Below are positions 23,685-32,661 of a DNA stretch of 61,740 bases, in pieces. Each line of letters begins with the position of its first letter. Positions within the stretch are counted from its first letter, which is position 1. The notes beneath the pieces are model-generated. The model ran no database searches. It was given only the letters and a program-made list of their open reading frames with translations, and was not told where the DNA came from. A program made the translations under genes and the position numbers. Origin of the DNA: Methylocella tundrae (GTDB lineage Bacteria > Pseudomonadota > Alphaproteobacteria > Rhizobiales > Beijerinckiaceae); contig NZ_CABFMQ020000083.1 of assembly GCF_901905185.1 (NCBI RefSeq), forward strand, positions 1-61,740, given 5' to 3'.

Positions 23685-23894
23685 ATGACCAGCAACGCCC
23701 AATCCGGGTCCGCCGCCAGGGTCACCCTGGAGCAGACCAAAAGCCCCATTGGACGGCCCGCGGAGCAACGCGCGACGCTGAAGGGCCTCGGGCTCAACAA
23801 AATCGGCCGCCGCTCTTCGCTTGAGGACACCCCGGCGGTGCGCGGCATGATCGCGAAAGTCGCTCATCTCCTGCGCATCGTCGAAGGCGCTTGA
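23685..23894 (+). CDS. rpmD: 50S ribosomal protein L30
   Basis: The 69-residue protein contains [30 protein letters not shown] (in two parts) and [15 protein letters not shown], the L30 fold. Two ATGs in a row occur at 23682 and 23685; AAGGAG at 23673-23678 gives better spacing (6 bases) to 23685. A GTG at 23670 overlaps that site and is unlikely. Confidence 0.95.
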   Translation: MTSNAQSGSAARVTLEQTKSPIGRPAEQRATLKGLGLNKIGRRSSLEDTPAVRGMIAKVAHLLRIVEGA

Positions 23895-23920
23895 GTCCGC
23901 GGCCGGCTAAGGACACTGAC

Positions 23921-24409
23921 ATGAAACTGAATGACATTTCCGACAATCCCGGTTCGTCGAAATCCCGTATGCGCGTCGGACGCGGCATCGGCTCCGGCAA
24001 GGGCAAGACCTGCGGGCGCGGCGTCAAGGGGCAGAAGGCCCGCACAGGCGTCGCGATCAAGGGTTTCGAGGGCGGTCAGATGCCTTTGCACCGGCGGTTG
24101 CCCAAGCGCGGCTTCTGGAATCCCTTCGGAACGGATTACAACGAGATCAACATTGGCCGGATTCAGGAAGCGGTCGAAGCGGGCAAGCTCGACCCGGCGG
24201 CCGCCATCACCAACGAAGCCCTGATTCAGTGCGGACTGATCTCGAAGCCCCGCGACGGCGTGAAAATCCTCGGCGTCGGCAAGCTTGAGGCCAAGCTGTC
24301 GTTTGAGGTCGCCGCCGCGTCGAAGAGCGCGGTCGCCGCGATTGAAGGCGCCGGTGGCTCCATTCGCCTGTTGAAGGCCGCGGCCGAGGCTCCCGCCGAC
24401 GCTGGCTGA
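23921..24409 (+). CDS. rplO: 50S ribosomal protein L15
   Basis: The start [22 protein letters not shown] at 23921 follows TAAGGAC. The 162-residue protein has [18 protein letters not shown] and [18 protein letters not shown]15 is needed for late 50S assembly. It is followed by an unusually long 312-base gap before secY. Confidence 0.97.
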   Translation: MKLNDISDNPGSSKSRMRVGRGIGSGKGKTCGRGVKGQKARTGVAIKGFEGGQMPLHRRLPKRGFWNPFGTDYNEINIGRIQEAVEAGKLDPAAAITNEALIQCGLISKPRDGVKILGVGKLEAKLSFEVAAASKSAVAAIEGAGGSIRLLKAAAEAPADAG

Positions 24410-24721
24410 GCCGTCGCAGCGCCTGTCGGGCTTTCGCCGCGAGCTTCTCGCGGGACGCGGGGAGGCCGTGACAGGGCTCTGGCGACCTGTTCGCAAAGCT
24501 TCGCGGAAGGGCTTTTGCTCCTTTCGCGGCTGACCTATAAGGAAAGCGTCGGCGTCCTGATAAGGGGTCGCGAGCGAGGTGACGGTGGCGCATCCCGGCG
24601 GCGATCCTACATTGACGCGGAGCCGCTGGACGCCTCCGATGTGCGCATCCGCGAATTCCCGGCCCGGGCGCCTGGCCTCAATATGAGCATTCCGGCGCTT
24701 GCGGCGCCTGAGGAGCACTGA
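24410..24721 (+). other. Long spacer between rplO and secY
   Basis: This 312-base gap in the spc operon holds no RNA gene I recognise. An open frame of 68 codons (24515-24721) ends at a TGA directly before the secY ATG, but its protein looks like nothing known. Near the right end lies GAGGAG, the secY ribosome binding site. An internal promoter for secY-adk is possible but not visible. Confidence 0.4.
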
Positions 24722-26050
24722 ATGGTATCGGCGGCAGAACAGCTTGCGGCAAACGTCAATTGGAGCGCGTTCGGCAAGGCCGAGGAACTCAAGAAGCGCA
24801 TCTGGTTCACTCTCGGCGCGCTGATCATCTATCGGTTTGGCACCTATATTCCCCTGCCGGGGATCGACCCCGCCGCGTTCGAAGCAAATTTCACCGGCAA
24901 CAAGCAGGGCGTTCTCGAACTTTTCAATATGTTCGCGGGCGGCGCCGTGCAGCGCATGGCGATCTTCGCGCTGAACATCATGCCCTATATTTCGGCCTCG
25001 ATCATCATTCAGCTTCTGACTTCGGTATTTCCGACGCTGGAAGCCTTGAAGAAGGAGGGCGAATCCGGGCGCAAGGTCATCAACCAATATACGCGCTATC
25101 TGACCGTGGTGCTGGCCGCATTCCAGGCCTATGGCATTTCCGTCGGGCTCGAGAGCCAGCCGGGCGTCGTCACGGATCCCGGTTTCTTCTTCCGCATCTC
25201 GACCGTGCTGACGCTGATGGGCGGCACAATGTTCCTGATGTGGCTCGGCGAGCAGATCACCTCGCGCGGCATCGGCAATGGTTCGTCGCTCATCATCTTC
25301 GCCGGCATCGTCGCGGCTTTCCCTTCCGCCATCGTCAACACGCTTGAACTTGGCCGGCAGGGCGCCATTTCGACAGGCGTGATCATCGGCGTCCTCGCGA
25401 TGTCGATCGGCGTCATCGCCTTCATCGTCTTCATGGAGCGGGCGCAGCGCCGTCTGCTGATCACCTATCCAAAGCGCCAGCAGGGCAATAAGGTCTATGA
25501 GGGGCAGACTTCGTTTCTGCCGTTGAAGCTCAACACCTCAGGCGTCATTCCTCCGATTTTTGCCTCTTCTCTGCTGTTGCTGCCGACGACGATCGCGAAT
25601 TTCTCGCAAAACCAGTCCGGCATCGTCGCGATCATCTCGAGCTATCTCGGCCATGGCCGGCCGCTTTATATGGTCGCCTATGTGGCGTTGATTGTATTTT
25701 TTGCATTCTTCTACACGGCGATCGTGTTCAATCCGGTGGAGACCGCCGATAATCTGAAGAAACATGGCGGCTTCATCCCCGGAATCCGTCCGGGCGAGCG
25801 GACGGCTCAATATATCGACACCATCCTGATGCGGATTACGGTGATTGGCGCGGCCTATCTCGCGGTCATCTGTCTATTACCAGAAATGCTTATTTCCTAC
25901 GCGGCGCTTCCGTTCTATTTTGGCGGCACTTCGCTTCTCATCGTGGTGAGCGTGACGATGGACACTGTGGCTCAGGTCCTTGGCCATCTGCAGGCGCATC
26001 AATATGAAGGCCTTGTCAAAAAAGCAAAATTGAAGGGGAGACGCAGATGA
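24722..26050 (+). CDS. secY: Preprotein translocase subunit SecY
   Basis: The 442-residue membrane protein has about ten segments, with the plug region GRTGGT-type [28 protein letters not shown] and the loop [23 protein letters not shown] in two parts. It is the channel of the Sec translocon, used with SecA, SecE, SecG and, for some precursors, SecB (encoded at 36240). A strong GAGGAG site precedes the ATG. Its end overlaps adk by 4 bases. Confidence 0.98.
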   Translation: MVSAAEQLAANVNWSAFGKAEELKKRIWFTLGALIIYRFGTYIPLPGIDPAAFEANFTGNKQGVLELFNMFAGGAVQRMAIFALNIMPYISASIIIQLLTSVFPTLEALKKEGESGRKVINQYTRYLTVVLAAFQAYGISVGLESQPGVVTDPGFFFRISTVLTLMGGTMFLMWLGEQITSRGIGNGSSLIIFAGIVAAFPSAIVNTLELGRQGAISTGVIIGVLAMSIGVIAFIVFMERAQRRLLITYPKRQQGNKVYEGQTSFLPLKLNTSGVIPPIFASSLLLLPTTIANFSQNQSGIVAIISSYLGHGRPLYMVAYVALIVFFAFFYTAIVFNPVETADNLKKHGGFIPGIRPGERTAQYIDTILMRITVIGAAYLAVICLLPEMLISYAALPFYFGGTSLLIVVSVTMDTVAQVLGHLQAHQYEGLVKKAKLKGRRR

Positions 26051-26628
26051 GGCTTGTATTTCTTGGCCCGCCAGGGGCCGGGAAGGGGACGCAATCGTCG
26101 CGTCTGCAGGAAAAATACAAAATTCCTCAATTGTCGACCGGCGATATGCTGCGCGCGGCGGTCAAAGCCGGTACGGCGATCGGCCTCAAGGCGAAGGCGG
26201 TGATGGATGCCGGGGGGCTCGTTTCGGATGAAATCGTGGTTGGCATCATCGCCGATCGCATCGATGAGCCCGACGCCAGGGCGGGTTTTATCCTCGATGG
26301 TTTTCCGCGCACGGTGAAGCAGGCCGAGGCGCTCGCGAAGATCCTCCATGGCAAGGACATGGATCTTGATGCGGTGATCGAGCTCAAGGTCGACGACAAG
26401 GCTCTGCTCGCCAGAATCGAGAATCGGGCGCAGGAATCCATCGCCAAAGGAGAGGCCGTTCGCGCCGACGACAATCCGGAGGCGTTCAAGAAGCGGCTTG
26501 AGTCGTATCATGCCCAGACCGCCCCGGTCTCGGCGTTTTACGCGGCGACGGGCGCTTTGCAGGCGGTTGACGGCATGGCGCCGATCGATGAAGTGTCCGC
26601 TGCGATCGAGCGCGCGCTGCAAGGCTGA
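26047..26628 (+). CDS. adk: Adenylate kinase (short-lid type)
   Basis: The 193-residue enzyme has the P-loop [14 protein letters not shown] (residues 7-20), [31 protein letters not shown] and [16 protein letters not shown]. The LID is short and lacks zinc cysteines, as in other alphaproteobacteria. It interconverts AMP, ADP and ATP. The ATG overlaps the secY stop, so it is the last gene of the intact spc cluster. The expected next genes rpsM-rpsK-rpoA-rplQ do not follow. Confidence 0.98.
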   Translation: MRLVFLGPPGAGKGTQSSRLQEKYKIPQLSTGDMLRAAVKAGTAIGLKAKAVMDAGGLVSDEIVVGIIADRIDEPDARAGFILDGFPRTVKQAEALAKILHGKDMDLDAVIELKVDDKALLARIENRAQESIAKGEAVRADDNPEAFKKRLESYHAQTAPVSAFYAATGALQAVDGMAPIDEVSAAIERALQG

Positions 26629-26709
26629 TTCGGTTCGAAACGCCAATTGATGAAAGCGGAGACGGCGGGGCGGCGAGCGGGCGTCCGGCCGTCCATTTCG
26701 CGAGGCCGC

Positions 26710-27005
26710 TCAAAAGCGCTGAAAGGCCTGTTCGAGACGGTCGAGAAAGACGCTTCCCTTTGCTGGCGTAAATCGATCCATATTATGCAAGGTCAGCATG
26801 CGGAACGTCGCTTTCGGGCAGATCCAGGGTTTGACGCCGCGCGCGATCTGACGGCGGACCGGATCGCCCATGACGAGGCGGGCGGCCCACCAGGGCGCGC
26901 CGGTCGAACTCACCACCCAAAGGGCGTCGATCTGCGTCAGCAGCGGGGTGAGTCCGCCCCCCGGCGCATCGAACCACCATTGTGGAAAGACCAGCACGAG
27001 AGCGT
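26710..27005 (-). pseudogene. Remnant of an NAD(P)H-dependent flavodoxin-fold oxidoreductase
   Basis: The readable C-terminal part DALVLVFPQWWFDAP resembles the central strand of quinone-reductase-like flavodoxin-fold proteins, and GGGLTPLLTQIDALWVVSSTGAPWW followed by MGDPVRRQIARGVKPW resembles their last third. The stretch expected between them (the AILKGWxDRV helix, some 20 residues) is missing, and the N-terminal half is cut off where the IS630 fragment begins. It is therefore a doubly truncated relic, flanked by adk and IS debris. Confidence 0.7.
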
Positions 27006-27012
27006 CGGATGT

Positions 27013-27495
27013 TCAAGTGAATCCATATCCGGCGGCTTTGAAGTAGTTTTGGCATTCGGCTGGCTCGAATAGATCGCAGATTTGGCCGATTTCGCGCCAG
27101 AGGGCGTCGATCGTCCTGACGGCGCTGGCGCGCAGACGCGCTTTTAGTTTGGAGAAGGCCATCGCGATCGGATTCAGGTCCGGACTGTAGGGCGGTAGGA
27201 ACAGAATCCATGCGCCCGTGGCCCCGATGGCCTTTTCGGCAGCCGGACTTTTGTGGGCCGCCAGATTGTCCATGATCACGACATCGCCCTTTTCAAGGGT
27301 CGGCGCGAGCTGGGTCTCGACATAGGTCTCGAAGATGCGCCGGTTCATCGGAGCGTCGATGACGAAGGGCGCGGTGAGCCCATGGCAACGCAGGCCGGCG
27401 ACGAAGGTCTGTGTCTTCCAATGTCCGAAAGGAGCTTTGGAGCGAAGACGCTGGCCCTTGAGGCAGCGGCCACGCAGGCGCGTCATCTTGGTTGA
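27013..27495 (-). pseudogene. IS630-family transposase fragment
   Basis: This is the catalytic half of an IS630 DDE transposase: STKMTRLRGRCLKGQRLR, HGLTAPFVIDAPMNRRIFETYVE and VIMDNLAAHKS with the second Asp, then LPPYSPDLNPIAMAFSKLKA. The first catalytic Asp (in the DET motif) is cut off by the IS481 left end at 27497. The catalytic Glu of NPIEMAF is an Ala here. No terminal repeat is seen beyond the stop codon. It cannot encode an active enzyme. Confidence 0.88.
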
Positions 27496-27496
27496 G

Positions 27497-28515
27497 TGTT
27501 TGGTCCCGGGGAGTCATGACGCTAAGCTAAGCGGGAAGGCAGAGGAGGCGTTATGGCAAGCATTCTTCATGGCAGCGCCCGAACAACGCCGCGAGTTCGA
27601 GCCGAACTCCAAGCGTCGAAAGAGGCGGCGAGCGTCCTCGCCAAGCGGTATGGGCTGAGCCGGACGACGGTGAACAAATGGCGCTCGCGATCCGGGACAG
27701 CCGACGCGCCAATGGGACCGCGGGACTGTCGCAGCACCGTTCTGACGCCGATCGAGGAAGCCATGATCGTCGCCCCTTTCGTCAGCGGACGCTCCTGCCG
27801 CTCGATGACGTCATGGGATGCCTTCGTGACAGCATCCCGAAGCTGACGCGATCGAGCCTGCACCGCTGCCTCGTGCGCCATGGCGTTTCCCGCCTGCCGG
27901 CCAGCGAGACGATGACGAAGCGCGGCCGCTTCGCCGAGACGACGATCGGCTATGTCCACATCGACAGCTGTGAGCTGCGCCACGCGGACGGTAAGATCCA
28001 CATGTTCCTCGCGATTGATAGCGTCTCGAAGTTCACCTTCGTCGAGTTCTACGAGAAGGCCGGGAAGATGAATGCCGCCGCCTTTCTGGAACACGCCATC
28101 GAAGCCTTCCCTTATAAGATCCACACGGTGCTCACCGACAACGGCATCGCCTTCGCCGATCTGCCGAAAAATCGGACCGGGCCGAACAGCGTCTTTGTCG
28201 GCCTCCACATCTTCGGCCGCACCTGCGTCCAGAACGGCATCACACATAAGCTGACCAAACCCTATCATCCGTGGACCAATGGTCAGGCCGAGCGAATGAA
28301 CCGCACGATCAAGGACGCGACGATCAAAGCGTTCCATTATCTGGACATCGAAAGCTTGAAAGCTCACGTCCTCGCCTTCGTGAAGACCTACAATTTTGCC
28401 AAGCATCTGAAGGCTTTGAGATGGAAAACGCCATTCGAGGTGATCGCTCATGCCTGGACAACCAACCCATCCATCTTCAGGATCAACCCGCGTTACCTCA
28501 TTCCGCGACCAAACA
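27497..28515 (+). mobile_element. IS481-family insertion sequence
   Basis: The element is bounded by TGTTTGGTCCCGGGG on the left and the inverted CGCGACCAAACA on the right, with 9 matching terminal bases, and is 1019 bases long. No direct repeat of flanking bases is seen: the left flank is the IS630 fragment and the right flank is the end of an acyl-CoA ligase gene. This lack fits a later rearrangement through the element rather than a simple insertion. Confidence 0.8.
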
Positions 28516-28520
28516 CCTAG
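27553..28520 (+). pseudogene. IS481-family transposase, frameshifted
   Basis: The first frame (27553-27846) gives MASILHGSARTTPRVRAEL, a helix-turn-helix region, and LTPIEEAMIVAP. Similarity continues in the -1 frame from FRQRTLLPLDDVMGCLRDSI to IPRPNT. The DDE residues are present in YVHIDSCEL, VLTDNGIAF and NGQAERMNRTIK. At the switch the sequence reads C-CCT-TTC, which matches the X-XXY-YYZ pattern of slippery sites, so either a two-base insertion inactivated the gene or a -1 frameshift makes the full product. The stop codon lies 3 bases past the right end and overlaps the ligase stop on the other strand. Confidence 0.8.
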
Positions 28521-30274
28521 GCTTCGCGCGAATCCATCTCCGAAAACGTCTCCATCATCCGCAGATTTCTGCGCAGGATCTTGCCGACATTCGATTTCGG
28601 CAGATCATCGCGGAAGGCGACGATTTTCGGAGTCTTATAGGCGGCGAGCTGCGTCTTGCAGAAGGCGCGGACGGTTTCCGCGTCAAGCGATTCGTCGCTG
28701 CGGACGATAAACGCCTTGACGGCTTCGCCGGAGCATTCGTCGGCGACGCCGATCACCGCGCATTCCCTGACGCCTGGAAGCTGCGACAACACCGCCTCGA
28801 CCTCGTTCGGGTAGACATTGAAGCCCGACACGAGAATCATATCTTTGCGCCGGTCGACGATGGTGAAATAGCCCTCGCTGTCCATGGTGGCGATGTCGCC
28901 GGTGTAGAGCCAGCCATCGCGCAGGGCGATCTTCGTTTCCTCGGGCTGGTTCCAGTAGCCGGCCATGACCTGCGGTCCGCGCGCGATCAATTCGCCATGT
29001 TCGCCCGGATGCGCCTCCCGGCCGGCGTAATCGACGCATTGGATCTCCGTCCACGGCAGAGGCACGCCGATGGAGCCCGGCTTGACGCGATAAGGCGGAT
29101 TGAACGTCAGCACGGGCGAGGCTTCGCTGAGGCCGTAGCCTTCGATCAGGGGCGATTTCGTGATCGCCTCCCATCGGCGCGCGACGCTTTCGTGCAGCGC
29201 CATGCCGCCAGCGGCCGACAGCTTCAGAGCAGGCGGCGGATTGTCGGTAAACCAGGATTCATTGAGAAGCCCGTTAAAGAGCGTGTTGACGCCGGTGATG
29301 AAGGAGATCGGCTGTTTGGCGAAGGCGCGCCGCATGTTGGTTAGCGGGCGCGGATTGGGGATCAGCACATTATGCGCGCCGCGGAAGAAAAAGCCGAGCA
29401 TGTTCACGGTGAAGGCGAAGGAATGATAGAGCGGAAGAGCCGTCAGGACATGATCGGATTCCGCGATCGCGCCGCCGACGAACACCAGGAACTGCGCCAC
29501 ATTGACGATGAGATTGCGGTGCGTCAGCATCGCCGCCTTGCTGACGCCCGTCGTGCCGCCGGTATATTGCAGACAGGCGGGGGAGGAGGGCTCAAGGCCG
29601 GCGGCATAGGCCCCGAGGTCGGCCCCCGATGCGACCTTGTGAGCGCCCATCGCAAGGGCCTTCGCGATTGGGACGGAGGCGAAGCGCGGCTCTGGAACCT
29701 CCCTGCGCAAATGTTTCTGGACAAAACCGATGATCAGCCGCGTATGCGGCGGAAAAAGGCTCGCCGCCTCGCTGAGAATGACATGAGGAACAGGCGCTTG
29801 CTCCAACGCCGTCGCCAGCTTTTCCGCGAACATGTCAATCACGACGATCACAGAAGGTTTGGCGTCCTCGAAGACATGGATCATCTCGGCGGCGGTATAG
29901 AGCGGATTGATGTTGACGAGAACGCAGCCGGCCTTGAACACGCCGAAGGCGACAATCGGGTAGGTAAGTCCGTTCGGCGTCTGAATGGCGACGCGCGATC
30001 CCGCCGCGAGGCCGAGGCAGTCGCGCAGATATGCGGCGAAGGCGCCGGACAGGCGATCGACCTCCGCAAAGCTCAAGGAGCCGGACATGCCGTTTGGCAT
30101 GATGGTGGTAAAAGCGCTGCGCCCGCCCCAGCGCGCCGAAAGATCCGGCGCGGCTTCGCCAAGCAACCGATAGCGCGGCTGCTCGATCCCGGCCGGAACG
30201 CCGGCGGGGTAAACCTTGAGCCAGGGCAGGTCAGCGGCGCTCGCCGGCGGCGCATCGAGCTCCTCTCGCCTCAT
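28517..30274 (-). CDS. Long-chain fatty-acid-CoA ligase (AMP-binding)
   Basis: The 585-residue protein has the adenylate-forming signature YTGGTTGVSKAAMLTHRN, then GYGLSEASPV, LYTGDIATMDSEGYFTIVDRRKDMI and the C-terminal lysine motif PKSNVGKILRR. It activates fatty acids to acyl-CoA via acyl-AMP, for beta-oxidation or lipid synthesis, and resembles FadD. A GGAG site precedes the ATG. The stop codon lies one base from the IS481 end, so the last residues may have been altered by the insertion. The gene reads towards the IS cluster. Confidence 0.9.
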   Translation of the reverse strand: MRREELDAPPASAADLPWLKVYPAGVPAGIEQPRYRLLGEAAPDLSARWGGRSAFTTIMPNGMSGSLSFAEVDRLSGAFAAYLRDCLGLAAGSRVAIQTPNGLTYPIVAFGVFKAGCVLVNINPLYTAAEMIHVFEDAKPSVIVVIDMFAEKLATALEQAPVPHVILSEAASLFPPHTRLIIGFVQKHLRREVPEPRFASVPIAKALAMGAHKVASGADLGAYAAGLEPSSPACLQYTGGTTGVSKAAMLTHRNLIVNVAQFLVFVGGAIAESDHVLTALPLYHSFAFTVNMLGFFFRGAHNVLIPNPRPLTNMRRAFAKQPISFITGVNTLFNGLLNESWFTDNPPPALKLSAAGGMALHESVARRWEAITKSPLIEGYGLSEASPVLTFNPPYRVKPGSIGVPLPWTEIQCVDYAGREAHPGEHGELIARGPQVMAGYWNQPEETKIALRDGWLYTGDIATMDSEGYFTIVDRRKDMILVSGFNVYPNEVEAVLSQLPGVRECAVIGVADECSGEAVKAFIVRSDESLDAETVRAFCKTQLAAYKTPKIVAFRDDLPKSNVGKILRRNLRMMETFSEMDSREA

Positions 30275-30489
30275 CAGGCTCCACCCCTTTTTCGAACGTC
30301 GCCGGCCCGTTTTCGTGCCGGCAGTCTGCCTCGATGACGCTTTCGCGACGACGGCGCACCGGCTCGACCGCTTGCTCCTGACGCGACTATGATATAGTGG
30401 CGAGACAAATTTGCCTATCTTTTCGCGTATGCTTGGCGTTTTCGAGCGTTCGACGCGAGGGCGCGGCGCGGCACTGGAGAAGATGCGAC

Positions 30490-30768
30490 TTGGCTCAAAA
30501 CCCGGCTCAACCCAAAGATTTGGCCAAAGGCGCCGCAGCGCAGAAGCCGATCAACTGGCTTCATCTTTCGACGCTCATCGCAGTCGCCGTTCTCGTCGGA
30601 ACCGAAATGATCGGCGCATCATGGGCCGCCGGATGGGCGATCGGCGGCCTGTTGCAGCTCGATCCCACGGTCAGCCGCGTCATTGAGGTCGGCTTTACGC
30701 TCTGCGGTTTCGTTTTGCTGTATTATTTCATGCGTATCGCAATTAAGCACGAGCCCTACCGCGGCTGA
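30490..30768 (+). CDS. Small two-helix membrane protein, unknown function
   Basis: A TTG start at 30490 with GGAGAAG 7 bases upstream gives 92 residues; the open frame runs further up but without a site. A charged head (AQNPAQPKDLAKGAAAQKP) precedes two hydrophobic segments, LHLSTLIAVAVLVGTEMIGASWAAGWA and VIEVGFTLCGFVLLYYFMR, and a short basic tail. I do not recognise the family. A weak promoter-like pair (TTGCTC at 30372, TATAGT at 30393, spacing 15) lies upstream. It precedes the glucan gene by 157 bases. Confidence 0.6.
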   Translation: MAQNPAQPKDLAKGAAAQKPINWLHLSTLIAVAVLVGTEMIGASWAAGWAIGGLLQLDPTVSRVIEVGFTLCGFVLLYYFMRIAIKHEPYRG

Positions 30769-30925
30769 GCCGCCGGGCCCACGCCGCTGTTCCACAAAAA
30801 ACCCCGAACCGTGAAATCCCCGGGACTTCAGCGTGATGGATACGCGTCACGACCATGCGCTGAAAGAGATGCTTTCCGAGCGCGGAAGGCTCCCACCCGC
30901 AAAGCAGCCAAGTTAAGGAGACGAC

Positions 30926-32503
30926 ATGACCAAAGCCTTTGACCGGAGAGCGGTGTTGAAGGCCGCCGCGGCCATGGGCTTTGGCGCCGCCGGAATCAGC
31001 GAGGCTATGGCGCTGGAGGGCCTGAAACTTGGACCCGCGCGGCCGTTTTCTTTCGATCATCTGAAGGCGACCGCCAAGCGCATGGCGGGCGAGACCTATG
31101 TCGGGCCGCCGCACCCGGCGCCGGACATCGTAAGCAAGATCAATTACGAAGCCTGGGGCAAGATCGCCTTCGACATGGATCACGCCCTCTATGCCGACGG
31201 TGGAGGGCGCTTTCCGGTCAGCTTCTTTCACCTTGGAATGTTCTTCCAGAAAGCGGTCGAGATGAATGTCGTCGAGGGCGCCAGCGCCCGCGAAATCATC
31301 TACGATCAAAGCTATTTCACCATGCCAGCCGATTCGATTGCGAAAAAGCTGCCGCAAGGGGCGGGCTTCGCCGGCTTGCGCATTCAGGAGCCGAAGGGCG
31401 GCGCGCTCGACTGGCGCAAGAATGACTGGGTGGCCTTTCTCGGCGCCGCCTATTTCCGTGCGATCGGGGCGATGCGGCAATATGGGCTTTCCGCGCGGGC
31501 CGTCGCGCTCGACGTCGCGGTCGCGGGCAAGCCGGAGGAGTTTCCCGACTTTACGAAATTCTACATCGACGGCGCCCATGCGACGGATTCGCTGACGGTC
31601 TACGCCTTGCTCGATGGGCCGTCGATCACCGGCGCCTGCCGCTTCGTGATGACGCGCGGCAAAGGCGTCATCATGGACATCGAACAGGCGCTGTTTTTGC
31701 GCGCCGACGTCGCAAGGTTCGGCATAGCGCCAGTGACCTCCATGTATTGGTTCTCGGAGACCAAAAAGGAAACCGGGGTCGATTGGCGCCCGGAAGTTCA
31801 CGATTCCGACGGCCTCGCCATCTGGACGGGAACGGGCGAAAGAATATGGCGCCCTCTCAACAATCCGCCGCGCATCATCGTATCCTCCTTCAGCGACCAG
31901 AATCCGCGCGGCTTCGGCCTGCTTCAGCGCGACCGCAATTTCGATCACTATCAGGATGGCGTTTACTATGATCGCCGGCCGAGCCTTTGGGTCGAGCCCC
32001 TGGGGCAGTGGGGCGAAGGCGCCGTCGAGCTCGTCGAAATTCCAACCGACGATGAAATCCACGACAATATCGTCGCCATGTGGACGCCGGAAAAACCGGC
32101 GACCGCGGGCGCGGAGCTGGCGCTGTCCTATCGCCTTTACTGGGAGGCGGACGAGCCGTTTCCGACCAATCTCGCGCGCTGCGTGGCGACGCGTCTCGGC
32201 AACGGCGGCCAGCCCGGCCAGCCGCGCCCCAAAGGCGTGCGCAAATTCATGGTCGAATTTTCAGGGCCGCCGCTTGCCGATCTTCCTTTCGGCGTGAAGC
32301 CGGAGCCCGTGCTCTGGGCTTCGCGCGGAACCTTTTCCTATGTTTTCACCGAGGCCGTGCCGGACGACACGCCGGGTCATTGGCGCGCCCAATTCGATTT
32401 CACGGTCGGCTCCGGAACCGAGCCGGTGGAGATGCGCCTTTTCCTCCGGTCGGGGGAAAAAATCTTGAGCGAAACCTGGATGTTCCAATATCATCCGTTC
32501 TGA
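30926..32503 (+). CDS. Periplasmic glucan biosynthesis protein OpgG/OpgD family
   Basis: The 525-residue protein starts with a twin-arginine-like signal, FDRRAVLKAAAAMGFGAAG, ending near AMA. The mature part has the MdoG family blocks RPFSFDHLKATAKRMAGETYVG, SFFHLGMFFQKAVEMN and YDRRPSLWVEPLGQWGEGAVELVEIPT in pieces. Such proteins shape osmoregulated periplasmic glucans, which matter for osmotic adaptation and envelope signalling. OpgD-type members use the Tat route, which fits the signal. A TAAGGAG site precedes the ATG. No glucosyltransferase opgH is adjacent. Confidence 0.9.
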   Translation: MTKAFDRRAVLKAAAAMGFGAAGISEAMALEGLKLGPARPFSFDHLKATAKRMAGETYVGPPHPAPDIVSKINYEAWGKIAFDMDHALYADGGGRFPVSFFHLGMFFQKAVEMNVVEGASAREIIYDQSYFTMPADSIAKKLPQGAGFAGLRIQEPKGGALDWRKNDWVAFLGAAYFRAIGAMRQYGLSARAVALDVAVAGKPEEFPDFTKFYIDGAHATDSLTVYALLDGPSITGACRFVMTRGKGVIMDIEQALFLRADVARFGIAPVTSMYWFSETKKETGVDWRPEVHDSDGLAIWTGTGERIWRPLNNPPRIIVSSFSDQNPRGFGLLQRDRNFDHYQDGVYYDRRPSLWVEPLGQWGEGAVELVEIPTDDEIHDNIVAMWTPEKPATAGAELALSYRLYWEADEPFPTNLARCVATRLGNGGQPGQPRPKGVRKFMVEFSGPPLADLPFGVKPEPVLWASRGTFSYVFTEAVPDDTPGHWRAQFDFTVGSGTEPVEMRLFLRSGEKILSETWMFQYHPF

Positions 32504-32661
32504 TGCACGCGGTGGTGGAAGGGGTCCGGCGTCTTGCGGTTGGTGACCGTCGCATCGCCGCCATCCTGCTTGCATAAGCGGGCGTGCGGCGCATTCTGCT
32601 TTGCCTCAAGACGCGCATATGTTGAACAGAATGCGACGCTCCCCTTTCACTGCGAGATCCC

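Noticed and set aside
24515..24721. 68-codon frame ending at the secY start
   Set aside because: No recognisable sequence and no good start; position may be chance, so it is only mentioned in the spacer entry.
26641..27072. 141-codon plus-strand frame after adk
   Set aside because: Antisense to the oxidoreductase and IS630 relics, with no similarity to r-proteins or others.
28271..29344. 357-codon plus-strand frame over the acyl-CoA ligase
   Set aside because: Antisense to a clear AMP-binding enzyme and spans the IS border; no protein similarity.
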